Source: DAMCZI01 sp032095175
Lineage (GTDB): Bacteria > Bacillota > Clostridia > Clostridiales > Caloramatoraceae
Direction: 5' to 3'
DNA: 64,000 nucleotides
Assembly: GCA_032095175.1 (NCBI GenBank)
Contig: DAMCZI010000021.1
Location: 23,609 to 87,608, forward strand
The position numbers and the translations under genes were made by a program. Of this stretch, positions 1 to 9,860 are shown one piece after another. Every line of letters starts with the position of its first letter. Position 1 is the first letter of the stretch. The notes beneath the pieces were generated by a model that was given only the letters and a program-made list of their open reading frames with translations, was not told where the DNA came from and made no database searches.

Positions 1-2240
1 TCCATAAAGTGAACATCACCTGTGGCAACTACAAGCTTATTTAATTTTTCTCCCAAAGCTATAATTTTTTTATTTATTTCCATTAAATATTCTCTGTTAG
101 GTACCTGCTCTGTCCTTACTAAATAATCGTTATTTCCAAGAGGCTGTATTTCCAAATAATCGTATTCATCTGCAATGGCTTCAATTTCTTCATCAGATTT
201 ACCTAGAAGTATTGCCTGGTATAACTCTCCTTCACTGCAGGCACTGCCGAGAATTAAGCCCTCGGAATATTTTTTATACAGACTCTTTAATATACGCGGT
301 TTTTTATAAAAATAATTTAAATGAGAATAGGATACCAACTTATATAAGTTTTTTAAGCCTACATAATCCTTTGCAAATATTATTGCATGATATGTTTTTA
401 GCTTTTTATACTCTTCCTTCTTTGCTTCCTCATCAGAACCATATCTATCTATTTCCTGAAGGGTTTCCGCTCCCCTTTCCTTTAGCTTTTCAAGCATTAC
501 ATTAAACACCTTAACGGTGGTATCCACGTCATCTAAGGCTCTATGAGCGACCTCTACCTTTATACCAAGGTTTTTAGCAATTCTTCCTAATTTATAGGTT
601 TTAAAATCAGGAAATAATTCTTGTGCCAATGACAAGGTGTCCAGGTATGTGAAATCAAATTCATAACCTAATACCCTTGCATTATGCTTTAAAAAGCCCA
701 CATCAAATTCAGCATTATGGGCAACCAAAACACTATCCTTAATAAAATCCAGCATTTTAGGGAATACCTTCTCTATGGTTTCTGCATCCCTTACCATGTC
801 ATCGGTTATATTAGTAACCTCCACAACCCTTGCTGGAATAGGCTTTTCAGGATTTACAAAGCAGCTGAATTTATCTATTACCTTTCCATCCTTAAGCTTC
901 ATTATTCCTATTTCAGTAATTTTTTCAGTTACTGGTGAAAAACCTGTGGTTTCCAAATCCAGTACACAATAAGTAGTATCTATGCTCTGCCCCTTTTGAT
1001 TCATTACAGATGGCTTTTTATCCGGTGCCAAATAGGCTTCTACTCCATATATTATCTTCATGTTGGGATTATCTCTTCCTAATAACTTATGGGCCTCAGG
1101 AAAGGACTGTACTACTCCATGGTCAGTTATGGCAATGGATTTCATACCCCAGTTCATGGCTCTTTTAATCAAATCAGTAGCGCTAGTCATAGCATCCATC
1201 TGACTCATTTGTGTATGCATGTGCAGTTCTACCCTCTTCACCTCTGCATTATCCTGTCTCTTAGACTTCCTCATGCCTTCTGTTTCTACTATAGTATTAG
1301 CAATCACCTCAATTTCTCCTGAAAACTTACTATAGCTTGCATTTCCAGAAAGTCTGATACCCTTTGCCTTTTTAAGCCTTGGCAATACTTCCTCATCTTC
1401 ACCAGGCTTTAAGAAGGACTTACAGGTCATGGAACTTGAGCCATCATATAAATCAAAGGAAACCAATATTTTCCCGCTTTTTAATTCCTTTGCTTCAATA
1501 TTGGATATTTCACCCTCTAAAGCTATTCTTCCCTCATCCTCAGTAATGTCAATAATTTTCATTAAAGTTTCCTTAATTTTAGCGTTTCTACCAAATATCA
1601 AGGATGGATCGCCTTTTTTTCCACCAGCTTCCACTTTCATTTCCTCTTTCTTTTCTGCAACTTGGTTAGGCATTTTAGATGCAGTATTGTTTTTTATAGC
1701 ATTAATTTCATTTTTAATAAGCTGCAGTTCATTTGCACGAGCTTCCTCTTGCATAGTTATTAAATCTTGATTGCTTAATTTATCAACAAAATTTATTTTA
1801 TATGCTGTGTCATACAGTTCTTTTATGACCTCATGTATTTTTTTATCATAATTCATGGATTTTAAAAAGTCTGATATCGCAATTTTAAAATTAAAATTAA
1901 TAGTATTATTAACAACCTCATAATCACTATTATCCAATACTGCTTTTATGGCAGGATATTTACCTGTCATGGAAAATATAATACTTTTGAGTTCCTCTTC
2001 TATGGGCTTTTTATCTGTGCCATCAGCGTACTTTACAATAACCTTAGAATCTTCCAAGGAAAATCTTTCTCTTATAAACTTATTGAAATGTTCAAATTCT
2101 TTTATTTCAATATATTTATCAGAGCAGATTTTCATTTCCAAGGTTTTAGTTTTTTTTATTAAAACCGCTCCTTCTACAATGGCAGTATTTATATTACCCA
2201 TTACTTCATAATCACTAAAAATTTCATTTATTCTTCTCAT
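1..2240 (-). CDS. polC: DNA polymerase III PolC-type alpha subunit (5' part, runs off window)
   Basis: The replicative polymerase of low-GC Gram-positives, which carries its own 3'-5' exonuclease. The reading frame is open from an ATG at 2240 to the window edge, giving about 746 N-terminal residues. In order these are an N-terminal domain, a charged linker, an OB-fold stretch, the start of the PHP domain (VELHMHTQMSQMDA, then AITDHG), and the inserted DEDD exonuclease (VLDLETTGFSP, AHNAEFDVGFL and HRALDDVDTT). The frame then returns to PHP. The palm and fingers domains lie outside the window. A -10/-35 pair about 45-70 bp upstream suggests its own promoter. In related genomes ispG usually lies directly upstream, whereas here about 12.8 kb of accessory genes separate them. 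Confidence 0.95.
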   Translation of the reverse strand, partial: MRRINEIFSDYEVMGNINTAIVEGAVLIKKTKTLEMKICSDKYIEIKEFEHFNKFIRERFSLEDSKVIVKYADGTDKKPIEEELKSIIFSMTGKYPAIKAVLDNSDYEVVNNTINFNFKIAISDFLKSMNYDKKIHEVIKELYDTAYKINFVDKLSNQDLITMQEEARANELQLIKNEINAIKNNTASKMPNQVAEKKEEMKVEAGGKKGDPSLIFGRNAKIKETLMKIIDITEDEGRIALEGEISNIEAKELKSGKILVSFDLYDGSSSMTCKSFLKPGEDEEVLPRLKKAKGIRLSGNASYSKFSGEIEVIANTIVETEGMRKSKRQDNAEVKRVELHMHTQMSQMDAMTSATDLIKRAMNWGMKSIAITDHGVVQSFPEAHKLLGRDNPNMKIIYGVEAYLAPDKKPSVMNQKGQSIDTTYCVLDLETTGFSPVTEKITEIGIMKLKDGKVIDKFSCFVNPEKPIPARVVEVTNITDDMVRDAETIEKVFPKMLDFIKDSVLVAHNAEFDVGFLKHNARVLGYEFDFTYLDTLSLAQELFPDFKTYKLGRIAKNLGIKVEVAHRALDDVDTTVKVFNVMLEKLKERGAETLQEIDRYGSDEEAKKEEYKKLKTYHAIIFAKDYVGLKNLYKLVSYSHLNYFYKKPRILKSLYKKYSEGLILGSACSEGELYQAILLGKSDEEIEAIADEYDYLEIQPLGNNDYLVRTEQVPNREYLMEINKKIIALGEKLNKLVVATGDVHFM

Positions 2241-2281
2241 TGTACTCTTAACCTTCTCATAAATACTTTTAATATATTACT

Positions 2282-2310
2282 ATTATATAAGATAAACTTA
2301 TGCTTTGTCA
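2282..2310 (-). promoter_or_regulatory. Putative sigma-A promoter of polC
   Basis: On the minus strand TGACAA and TATAAT are 17 bp apart, ending about 40 bases before the polC ATG. The -10 is perfect and the -35 is weak. Confidence 0.45.
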
Positions 2311-2566
2311 TATAGGAAAAATAGGTATAGACATGTTTCTTTATAAACAGTATCTTTATCCCTCACTTATATTTATTCTATAAAGCATTTTTATTGTTTC
2401 TAAAACCCCAGCAAATCATGCACCTGTTTGCATGGCTGATATCAATTAATCTATATATGCTGCATTAAAATTCTTACATTTTATCTTTACAACAACCCTG
2501 CTATATTGGTTCCACCCTAGGATGTTTGAGAAGATGAAATGCAATAAAGTTTTTGCAGCATATATA
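2311..2566. other. Intergenic stretch between polC and the serine hydrolase gene
   Basis: With the polC promoter this makes 326 bp without a gene. I see no credible short ORF with a ribosome binding site, no strong terminator and no known riboswitch. Confidence 0.5.
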
Positions 2567-4414
2567 TTACCAAAATTTATATGCCTCCCAGAAAATAACG
2601 TTAATTGTCATGATTAAACCAGTAACACCTGTCATAATCAGCTTTATCTTTTCCTTCCTTGTGCAGTTGAATTTTTTCCACTTTACAACAAGGATAACAG
2701 CGTAAACAACAGGAACTAGTGCGAGGATTCCATTCAGTATGATACACCATTTAACATCCTTAAGCAGTGCCAAACTGGAAAACAATTTTACTGATATATA
2801 AATAAACATAATTGCCGTAATAACAACGGAAGCATTTACAATAGCACGGTATATTCCCAAATTCCCTTGAACCCTTTTGTGTTTTAAAAAGCAAATTAAG
2901 CTGATAATCAACACAAAAAATCCATAAAGTGCTGCCAATATGAATAAACCCAATAGTATATATTCTGCTATCACTCCATAACCATTCACTTCCACATAAT
3001 CTGCACCTGGCAGCTGCAGGACTGTATGTCCATCTTCATTGGTTGATGAATAAATAATAAACTGCTTCACTCCACCCATATCCAACAGATATGAGTTTTC
3101 ACCAATAGATGTGACAGTATGATTAGCTCCAGGTACAGAATATATACCCTCACCTTTTGATACAAACCGCATCTGGCAAATTAAACTATAAGGCTTTGCA
3201 AAGCCTTTGAAGCAGGTTCTCGATGACACATACATGCCAGAAATGTCTTTTGATGACACTTTACCTGAACTAACCTTGTATTTTCCAAAGACCAGTGGTA
3301 AAAGGCCACAGTTATATATCGATTCATTGCACTGGTTTGTAAGAACTATCATGCCTGTGTCTGATTTCGGATCAAACGCAAACCATGAGGTACTTCCAAG
3401 CGTACCCCCATTGTGCCATAAAACAGAAACTCCTAGCTCATCTGTCCAAAATCCATGGCAGTTCCTAGCCGTTGTCCCATCAGCATAGAACAAGGAAGGA
3501 GAAAGCATTTCATCTAGGGTTTCTTTTTTTTCAAACAGTGGTGATTTTCCCTCTTTGGTAGTTAGGAATGCCTGCCCAAATTTTATAAAATCACTTATAG
3601 TCCCAGTTGCTTTTCCTGCGGGATATAACGGAAGATTATACAAACAGGTCCCAAGTGATTCATTCTTTGTGGAATAACATTTTTCTAATCTACGCTTTTC
3701 AGCGACCCATTTATTATCTGAAAGTGTAGGATTTAATGCCGTATGCTCCATGCCAAGTGGCTCAAAGATGTGTTCATGCACATAGTCATCAAAAGATTGT
3801 CCACTGACACGTTCAACGATGTATCCTGCCAGTGTAGAACCCCAATTGGAATATGCTAGAATAGTACCCGGCTTATTAATCTGCTCTGGTTCAATCAACT
3901 GCAGCACATCTTCAAGTTTTTTTACATCTTCTTTGTCTTTAACAAATATGTCTGTAAGTGTTTCCTGCCAGCCAGCATTATGGTTCATAAGGTTGAGCAT
4001 AGATATTGGAGTATCAAACTTAAGTCTTTTAAAAAAGCCATCAGGAAGATATGTACGAATATCTTTATTGAGGTCTATCTTTCCCTTTTCCACAAGCTGC
4101 ATAACACTTGTCCACACTAGCAACTTGGTACAGGAACCCCACTCGAAAACCGTATTCTCATCATTTGCAATTGTATTCTCAATATCTGAATATCCGTATG
4201 CCTTTTTAAGCATCACATCACTGCCTGTAAATACTGCAACAGATACCGCAGCTGTAGTACCCCTATTCTTCTTTACATAAGCATCAATCACAGCTTCGAT
4301 ATTAGAATAGGAAACCCCTGATGGCAGTACCCCTTCATGTCCTGCTGCAAATGCAGTCAATGATGCTGATGCACACAAGACAAGTGCAAGAGCAATGCTA
4401 AGCAATCTTTTCAT
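2567..4414 (-). CDS. Exported beta-lactamase-family serine hydrolase with C-terminal membrane segments
   Basis: Class C beta-lactamase/penicillin-binding-protein fold. The nucleophile motif SxxK is seen as SCTK, the second motif YxN as YSN, and the third motif as HNGG. These fit a D-alanyl-peptide or ester hydrolase acting outside the membrane. An upstream in-frame start exists at 4474, but ATG 4414 follows a GGAAGG-type binding site and begins a clean signal peptide (MKRLLSIALALVLC, then cleavage near AFA-AG), so I chose it. The last ~150 residues carry about four hydrophobic helices, so the catalytic domain is tethered to the membrane. The substrate is unknown. Similar proteins are annotated as PBP4*-like or beta-lactamase-related; resistance activity cannot be inferred. 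Confidence 0.85.
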   Translation of the reverse strand: MKRLLSIALALVLCASASLTAFAAGHEGVLPSGVSYSNIEAVIDAYVKKNRGTTAAVSVAVFTGSDVMLKKAYGYSDIENTIANDENTVFEWGSCTKLLVWTSVMQLVEKGKIDLNKDIRTYLPDGFFKRLKFDTPISMLNLMNHNAGWQETLTDIFVKDKEDVKKLEDVLQLIEPEQINKPGTILAYSNWGSTLAGYIVERVSGQSFDDYVHEHIFEPLGMEHTALNPTLSDNKWVAEKRRLEKCYSTKNESLGTCLYNLPLYPAGKATGTISDFIKFGQAFLTTKEGKSPLFEKKETLDEMLSPSLFYADGTTARNCHGFWTDELGVSVLWHNGGTLGSTSWFAFDPKSDTGMIVLTNQCNESIYNCGLLPLVFGKYKVSSGKVSSKDISGMYVSSRTCFKGFAKPYSLICQMRFVSKGEGIYSVPGANHTVTSIGENSYLLDMGGVKQFIIYSSTNEDGHTVLQLPGADYVEVNGYGVIAEYILLGLFILAALYGFFVLIISLICFLKHKRVQGNLGIYRAIVNASVVITAIMFIYISVKLFSSLALLKDVKWCIILNGILALVPVVYAVILVVKWKKFNCTRKEKIKLIMTGVTGLIMTINVIFWEAYKFW

Positions 4415-4473
4415 AAACAACCCATCCTTCCTCTTTTGAAACAACTGAAAAATATAATACCACACAAAGTTCA

Positions 4474-5181
4474 CTAATACATATTAAAAATAGATCTAGG
4501 ACGTCCATCTATTCTCAACTTACCTTCTACTACAGATTCCAAATATTGCTTGCCATTTTTATCTTTTTTGAATATTCCTAAGTACTCTTGACCTGTTTTA
4601 TTAAATCTAATATAGGCTTCAGAATAGTCTTTTTCCTTGTAATAATTTACACTCCAATAAATATCTAATTCATTATCGCTGTCATAGTACAACCAATCAT
4701 AGTCTTTTATAGCGATATTATTGTAATCATAGACCCAAACATTGAACATAACATGGGCATTATCCTGTACATCATCTTTATTATATCTTCTTATTCTACT
4801 TTGAATGGGAGCATCCTCTGGGTAGTAACAAGAGGAATCAATCTTATTAAATCTGTTCTCCAAAGCTACTTGTTTTCCAAAATTATATACTTGCTTTAAT
4901 GATGATTGCGGAACTATATAGTTTATTGCAATAAATGAAATTAAAGAGAATATAAGGGCCATCCATTTTATCCTTATGTTTGACTTTGATTTTTTCTTAA
5001 TTACAAAATAGGCGATAATAATCAGTATTGGTATTTTTATTGCTTGGAAATAAAATAAGACAATATTACAAAGGTAAATTACTATAATTTTTAACCATAA
5101 CCATTTTTCATCTTCTTTAGTTTGAAAAAGAACAGCAACTATAAGTGAACATAGAAGAAGGCCAAAAATAATATAAAACAA
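4474..5181 (-). CDS. Membrane protein of unknown function
   Basis: 235 residues starting at TTG 5181, which is preceded by AGGGG at good spacing. Three hydrophobic helices occupy about the first 100 residues, followed by a Tyr/Asp-rich extracytoplasmic or cytoplasmic domain (for example VYDYNNIAIKDYDWLYY). No family is recognised. The stop lies 59 bp before the serine hydrolase ATG on the same strand, so the two may be co-transcribed. Confidence 0.7.
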   Translation of the reverse strand: MFYIIFGLLLCSLIVAVLFQTKEDEKWLWLKIIVIYLCNIVLFYFQAIKIPILIIIAYFVIKKKSKSNIRIKWMALIFSLISFIAINYIVPQSSLKQVYNFGKQVALENRFNKIDSSCYYPEDAPIQSRIRRYNKDDVQDNAHVMFNVWVYDYNNIAIKDYDWLYYDSDNELDIYWSVNYYKEKDYSEAYIRFNKTGQEYLGIFKKDKNGKQYLESVVEGKLRIDGRPRSIFNMY

Positions 5182-5610
5182 ATTTATACCCCTTTTATAT
5201 AAATAATCACTATTACTGTTATAATACTAATGCTCCATTATTTATATTATAAAGAATACCAATTTTGTTTTCAAATTAATAGCATAGTTATATATCAATT
5301 TCATTGAGCATCAGGGAATATTGAAATTATTTGAATTATCTGTGCTTGAATTACCATAGATATAATGATAATATTGAGAAAAATAATATTTTGAATCGGA
5401 GGAAAAACAAGGATGAAAAATGCATTTGATAAATTGTAGATTTGACCTTTAAATAATACTCTAAGATATGTTTTCAGACTATCTAGAGCGCCTCCTATGA
5501 AAATTCTTATATGAAAACTTATATACAGCTTTTTAGACCTTTGTATAAATAAGCAATATAAGCTTGTTTCTTTGATATTAGTATAAGAATTATGATAGGG
5601 GGATATATAA
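5182..5610 (+). other. 429-bp intergenic region with a tiny ORF (5413-5439)
   Basis: The region separates divergent genes. It contains an 8-codon ORF, MKNAFDKL, at 5413-5439, preceded by GGAGG at 5398-5402. It could be a leader peptide or the remnant of a lost gene ahead of the ABC transporter. No terminator or riboswitch is recognised. Confidence 0.25.
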
Positions 5611-7353
5611 ATGCTTTATTTATTTTATAGTACATGGAAATATGCCAATAAGGATCGTTGGAAATTAGCAGTATGTTATGTACTTCATATTATTTCATTC
5701 ACAGGAGAGCTTATTCAGCCTTTATCCTTTGGTATGGCAATAAATGCTATTCAAAGGAATGGTGCTAACGATATTATGCCAGTGCTAAAATGGCTCGGAG
5801 TTTATCTTGCCGGCTTCTTTATATTTCAAATTTTTCATCACAGTGCTAGATACTTCGAGATAACATCAGCGCTAAAAAATCAGCAGCGCTTTGTAAGGGA
5901 TATGTATAAGAAAATATATAATCTACCTATGAAGTGGCATATAGATCATCATTCAGGTGAAATTGTTAATCGTATTAAAGTTGCAGGAGAAGCCTTGAGG
6001 GATTTTGGATTTTCACAGCATTCTTATCTTGAAAATCTGTTTCTATCTGTTGGACCAATTGTGCTTCTAATGAGGCTGAATTGGCAGATTGCATTAATAA
6101 GTATTGTACTTACTACTATTAATTTAGTAGTAGTATTTAAAATCAATAAGACAATTCATCCAATTCTAGATAGACAAAATGATTGCTTTCATGCTTTTTC
6201 AGCAAGAATAACAGATTTTGTATGCAATATTAAAACAATTATAACACTTGGTTTAGGAAAACAAACAGGTAAAGATTTAGATAAAAAGTTTAACAGCTAT
6301 TATGATGAATGCATGAATGAATTTAGGATAAATCAACCAAGGTGTTTCTTAATTGGCTTTGGTGCAATTGCTACTGAATTAATAGTAGTTGTATATTATA
6401 TATGGTCATGCAAAAGACTAAATATTTACCTAATGGCTGGAAATGTAGTCATGATAGTAACATATTCTAGGCAGCTGGAAGATGCACTCTCCGGCATAAC
6501 TTCAAACTTTTATGAAGTTTTACATAGAAAAGCTGCTCTTGAATCAGTAGATATAATAATACAATCATCACTACATAATGAAGTACTTGAATACAAAGAT
6601 AGCATAAGTTCCTGGCAAAATCTTTCAATTGGAAATTTAAAGTTTAAATTTGATAATGAGAATTATATTCTTGATGGAATTGATATAGATTTTGCGAAAC
6701 ATAGCAAAACAGCTTTAGTAGGCCTTAGCGGTTCTGGAAAAAGTACTTTGCTGAATGTGCTTGGAGGCATTTATCAGCCAGAATATGTTGAAGTTTTAGC
6801 TGATGAAATGAACTATTCAAGTTTAGGAGCCTTTGCAAAATCAACTGTATTAGTTTCACAGGATCCAGAGATTTTTGAAAACACAATTAATTATAATATA
6901 ACCTTTGGATTAGAGGCTGATGATGCTGAAATTGAATCAGCAATAGATATAGCCCAAATGAATGAAGTCTTAACCAAACTTCCAAATGGATTAAATACTG
7001 ATATAAGAGAAAAGGGTGTTAATCTCTCTGGAGGAGAAAAACAAAGACTTGCATTAACAAGAGGATTATTTTTTTCTAAAGGAAAGGATATTCTACTTCT
7101 AGATGAGGTTACCAGCAGTGTAGATGCAATTAATGAAAGATTAATAATGGAAAAAATACTGCAGCATTACAAAGAATGCTGTGTAATCTGCACTGTTCAC
7201 CGTTTACATATACTTGATATGTTTGACAATATAATAGTTATGGATAACGGGCATATTGTTCAAAAAGGACACTTTTCTAAACTCATTAAAGAAGAAGGAC
7301 CTTTTAAAACATTATGGGAAAAGTACCAGTCAGAAACTGATAGCAGATATTGA
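5611..7353 (+). CDS. ABC transporter, fused permease and ATPase (half-transporter)
   Basis: 580 residues with the exporter layout: six-helix membrane domain (~1-320) then the nucleotide-binding domain. All ATPase motifs are intact: Walker A GLSGSGKST (~370), Q-loop SQDPE, signature LSGGEKQR (~472), Walker B ILLLDE with the catalytic Glu, D-loop SSVD, and switch His in TVHRL (~530). ATG follows TAGGGGGAT. Such half-transporters work as homodimers or with a partner. No partner gene lies next to it, so it is either homodimeric or the partner is elsewhere or lost. The substrate is unknown; peptide, lipid or drug export are the usual possibilities. Confidence 0.9.
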   Translation: MLYLFYSTWKYANKDRWKLAVCYVLHIISFTGELIQPLSFGMAINAIQRNGANDIMPVLKWLGVYLAGFFIFQIFHHSARYFEITSALKNQQRFVRDMYKKIYNLPMKWHIDHHSGEIVNRIKVAGEALRDFGFSQHSYLENLFLSVGPIVLLMRLNWQIALISIVLTTINLVVVFKINKTIHPILDRQNDCFHAFSARITDFVCNIKTIITLGLGKQTGKDLDKKFNSYYDECMNEFRINQPRCFLIGFGAIATELIVVVYYIWSCKRLNIYLMAGNVVMIVTYSRQLEDALSGITSNFYEVLHRKAALESVDIIIQSSLHNEVLEYKDSISSWQNLSIGNLKFKFDNENYILDGIDIDFAKHSKTALVGLSGSGKSTLLNVLGGIYQPEYVEVLADEMNYSSLGAFAKSTVLVSQDPEIFENTINYNITFGLEADDAEIESAIDIAQMNEVLTKLPNGLNTDIREKGVNLSGGEKQRLALTRGLFFSKGKDILLLDEVTSSVDAINERLIMEKILQHYKECCVICTVHRLHILDMFDNIIVMDNGHIVQKGHFSKLIKEEGPFKTLWEKYQSETDSRY

Positions 7354-7407
7354 TAAATTTTATAAACACTAAAATAGAAGGTGCTAATTTTTCTCTTTGA
7401 TATTTTT

Positions 7408-7441
7408 ACCCCCCATGATTTCTCAAAAAATCATGGGGGGT
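7408..7441. terminator. GC-rich hairpin between convergent genes
   Basis: 14-bp inverted repeat ACCCCCCATGATTT with its complement, around a short loop. It lies between the ABC transporter and the facing lipoprotein gene. The T-run after it is weak on both strands. Confidence 0.6.
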
Positions 7442-7508
7442 GTCTTCAATTTTAAAAGCTCATCTAGGATTTATAACTCACGAAATCAATTTCTCCAAAG
7501 GATATATG

Positions 7509-8120
7509 CTAATCCAATAATTCCATATCATATATAGTATAGTCACATCGATATATGAACAAATATTGACCATCTATTAATATTCCAGTAGATTTATCTA
7601 TATCTGTTGCAAAGTAGCTAACATCATCTCCTACAAAGGTTGCCAATGGCTTGCCACTTTGAGACCTTATTAATATTGCTTTGCTTTTTCCAGTTGTAAT
7701 ATTTCTCATATCATTTATCATTCTATTAACGAATGGTACAGACCTATCGAAATTTTTAACATCGACTCTTTTAGCATATTCATCAAATACATTGGTTAAT
7801 CCATCTTCATACATTATTAAGCTGCTTCCTACATGAACCATAGATTTTCCGCCTATAGTCAAACTAATAACAGAAGATTTCTTAGTAGTTTCGCCTTCTT
7901 CATTTTTAATATCAAATTTATTTTCTGAGCTTATGCTTATGGATCTGCCTTTTACTTGGTCTATAATATTGCTTTCTTCATCATAGGTTTGTACTATAGC
8001 GGTTCTTCCTTTTAATTTTTCCTTCATTTTCCCTAGTTCATTTTTAAATAGATTACAACCACTCATTAATGTTGTAGCACAAATTATACCAATAATTATT
8101 GTACTTTTAATTTTTTTCAT
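7509..8120 (-). CDS. Putative lipoprotein of unknown function
   Basis: 203 residues with a type II signal peptide: charged MKKIK, a hydrophobic core, and the lipobox LMSGC with Cys22 as the lipidation site. The remainder is a beta-rich soluble domain, presumably outside the membrane. It resembles no family I can name. ATG follows a GGAGTGG-like site. It is flanked by oppositely oriented genes, so it is monocistronic. Confidence 0.75.
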   Translation of the reverse strand: MKKIKSTIIIGIICATTLMSGCNLFKNELGKMKEKLKGRTAIVQTYDEESNIIDQVKGRSISISSENKFDIKNEEGETTKKSSVISLTIGGKSMVHVGSSLIMYEDGLTNVFDEYAKRVDVKNFDRSVPFVNRMINDMRNITTGKSKAILIRSQSGKPLATFVGDDVSYFATDIDKSTGILIDGQYLFIYRCDYTIYDMELLD

Positions 8121-8326
8121 CCTTAGTCCACTCCTCCCAAATTACAACCAGTCCTTCTAGGCAGATTGCATGCCTGCCATATTTATCCTAATCATTATAT
8201 GACAACTTGTCTTATAAATCAACATTGAATGTATAAGGAAAGCTACATACAATTGATAGCTATTGTGCAAAATAGATTAAATTCTTATGTCTTATAAGTG
8301 TAACCTTACAGGAGGTGTGCTTAAAT

Positions 8327-8980
8327 ATGAAAAAGAAGTTGCTAGTATTTTTTAGTATTGTCGTATTAATTCCAACTATTATTATAGAAACAGCTTTTGC
8401 AGTAAATCATATTAAGCTAATTGTTAATGACAAAGAAATAACCCCAAGTATTCCAATACAAATAACCGAAGGGAAAACAGTGGGATCTATTAAGGATGTT
8501 GCAGAAGGATTAGGGGCTACTGTGCAATGGGATGAAAAAAATAAAATGATAATTATTGCTGATAAAAAGAAACAGTTATTAGAACGAAAAGAACAATTAC
8601 TTGAAAATGCCTTTGCTTTAGATACACCTGAAGAAGTTGCTAATAATTGGGCTAAAGGAGTAATGTCCCGAAATGGTGCTTTGCAATATGCATTATTGTG
8701 TGATGATTTAAAAAAGAAGATGCTACCTGATTTTGTATCCTTCGATTGGGTAACAGGTGTTTCCAGTCCATGGATAGACCATTATCAAATAATAAATAAA
8801 GTAGAACAGAAAGATGGCACATGGAAATTCGCCATTAAGTTTCACTATACAGATTCTACTGGAAGTTCTATATATTCAACTTCTAATATAATTGTAGAAA
8901 AAAACTATATTGGGCAGGCTCCATTGCCTATATATCCTCCTGTTGTTGAAAATAAGTGGTGCATAATTGCAATTAAATAA
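8327..8980 (+). CDS. Secreted protein with N-terminal copper-amine-oxidase-like (stalk) domain
   Basis: 217 residues from ATG 8327, which sits 8 bases after AGGAGGTG; an upstream GTG in frame lies inside that binding site and is rejected. A signal peptide is followed by a repeat-like module (LIVNDKEITP ... GSIKDVAEGLGATVQWDEKNKMIIIA) typical of the copper amine oxidase N-terminal or stalk domain of Firmicute surface proteins. The C-terminal half (from VANNWAKGV) resembles the small domain often paired with it in clostridial secreted proteins. The function is unknown. Confidence 0.75.
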   Translation: MKKKLLVFFSIVVLIPTIIIETAFAVNHIKLIVNDKEITPSIPIQITEGKTVGSIKDVAEGLGATVQWDEKNKMIIIADKKKQLLERKEQLLENAFALDTPEEVANNWAKGVMSRNGALQYALLCDDLKKKMLPDFVSFDWVTGVSSPWIDHYQIINKVEQKDGTWKFAIKFHYTDSTGSSIYSTSNIIVEKNYIGQAPLPIYPPVVENKWCIIAIK

Positions 8981-9120
8981 GTTACTCATTAAAAACTGAA
9001 ATATTTAGTATAAAAAGGAGCTCATTGCTGCTCCCTAAACTCTCAAAGACAACCATCTAGTATTCTTATAACTCCAAAATCAAGTGGCTGTCATTTTTTA
9101 GAAGGGTCATATCTGCTATG

Positions 9121-9231
9121 TATAACGCAATAAAGATTTCACATTAAGGTATTTATTGCGTTATATGAATTTAGGAAAATATTTCGCATAAATGATTTTT
9201 AAAAATGTAAAATCATTTATGCGAAATATAT
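9121..9231 (+). repeat. Two-hairpin dispersed repeat, subtype B, copy 1
   Basis: First hairpin: 14-bp perfect stem 9121-9134 with 9152-9165 (TATAACGCAATAAA and its complement). Second hairpin: 19-bp perfect stem 9181-9199 with 9209-9227. A near-identical copy lies at 27939-28041, and related subtype A copies lie at 26752, 27748 and 48231. This copy lies between convergent genes. Confidence 0.85.
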
Positions 9232-9270
9232 AGATCATGATTTTCTTTATTTTAAACGTCTTACCTGCAA

Positions 9271-9858
9271 TTAATATTTACGTAAGTATTTTGTCCATTT
9301 TAATAAGTTTTCTAAGGAAAAAAAAGTATTCATTGTTATTAGTACCTTTCTTGCTTGTAAATTTATAGCTGTAGCTTTTCGAATTAAATTATCCTCACTA
9401 TTTAATTTATAACATATAAAATATTTAGAGTTATTTATAAAAGAAACACTTTCTAAAAAAGCTTCTAACTTTTCTCCTTCTATAATCATTAAACCTTTTC
9501 CATCTATTCTATATAAATTATTCCCTTTATCTGTTAAATTAGTATGTAAGCACATCAATTCATATATTACTTCCTTTGGTAAAAAATCATAATATTTAAA
9601 ATATAGTTGGGATATTTCATCATTTATCTCTTTCAACTCATTTTCACCTAGTTCGCTTAATGTTTTAAGATTTGCTAATCTGCTAACCTTTTGGCATATA
9701 TCCTCCCTTATCTTAAAATATTGCTCAATTATTTTATTAGAAATATTCTGTTTTTGGTTATAGCGAATTATTAAGAAATTCGAAACCAAACTCAAAACAG
9801 CAACTAAAAAAACTGATATTAATGGAATTAAACTAATAAAATCTTTATTTTGAAACAT
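9271..9858 (-). CDS. Small membrane-anchored protein of unknown function
   Basis: 195 residues. One N-terminal transmembrane helix (~10-32) is followed by a helical cytoplasmic domain with a possible coiled coil (~35-85). No family is recognised. ATG comes only two bases after the stop of the upstream carrier protein gene, so translation is probably coupled and the two products may act together. Confidence 0.65.
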   Translation of the reverse strand: MFQNKDFISLIPLISVFLVAVLSLVSNFLIIRYNQKQNISNKIIEQYFKIREDICQKVSRLANLKTLSELGENELKEINDEISQLYFKYYDFLPKEVIYELMCLHTNLTDKGNNLYRIDGKGLMIIEGEKLEAFLESVSFINNSKYFICYKLNSEDNLIRKATAINLQARKVLITMNTFFSLENLLKWTKYLRKY

Positions 9859-9860
9859 TC

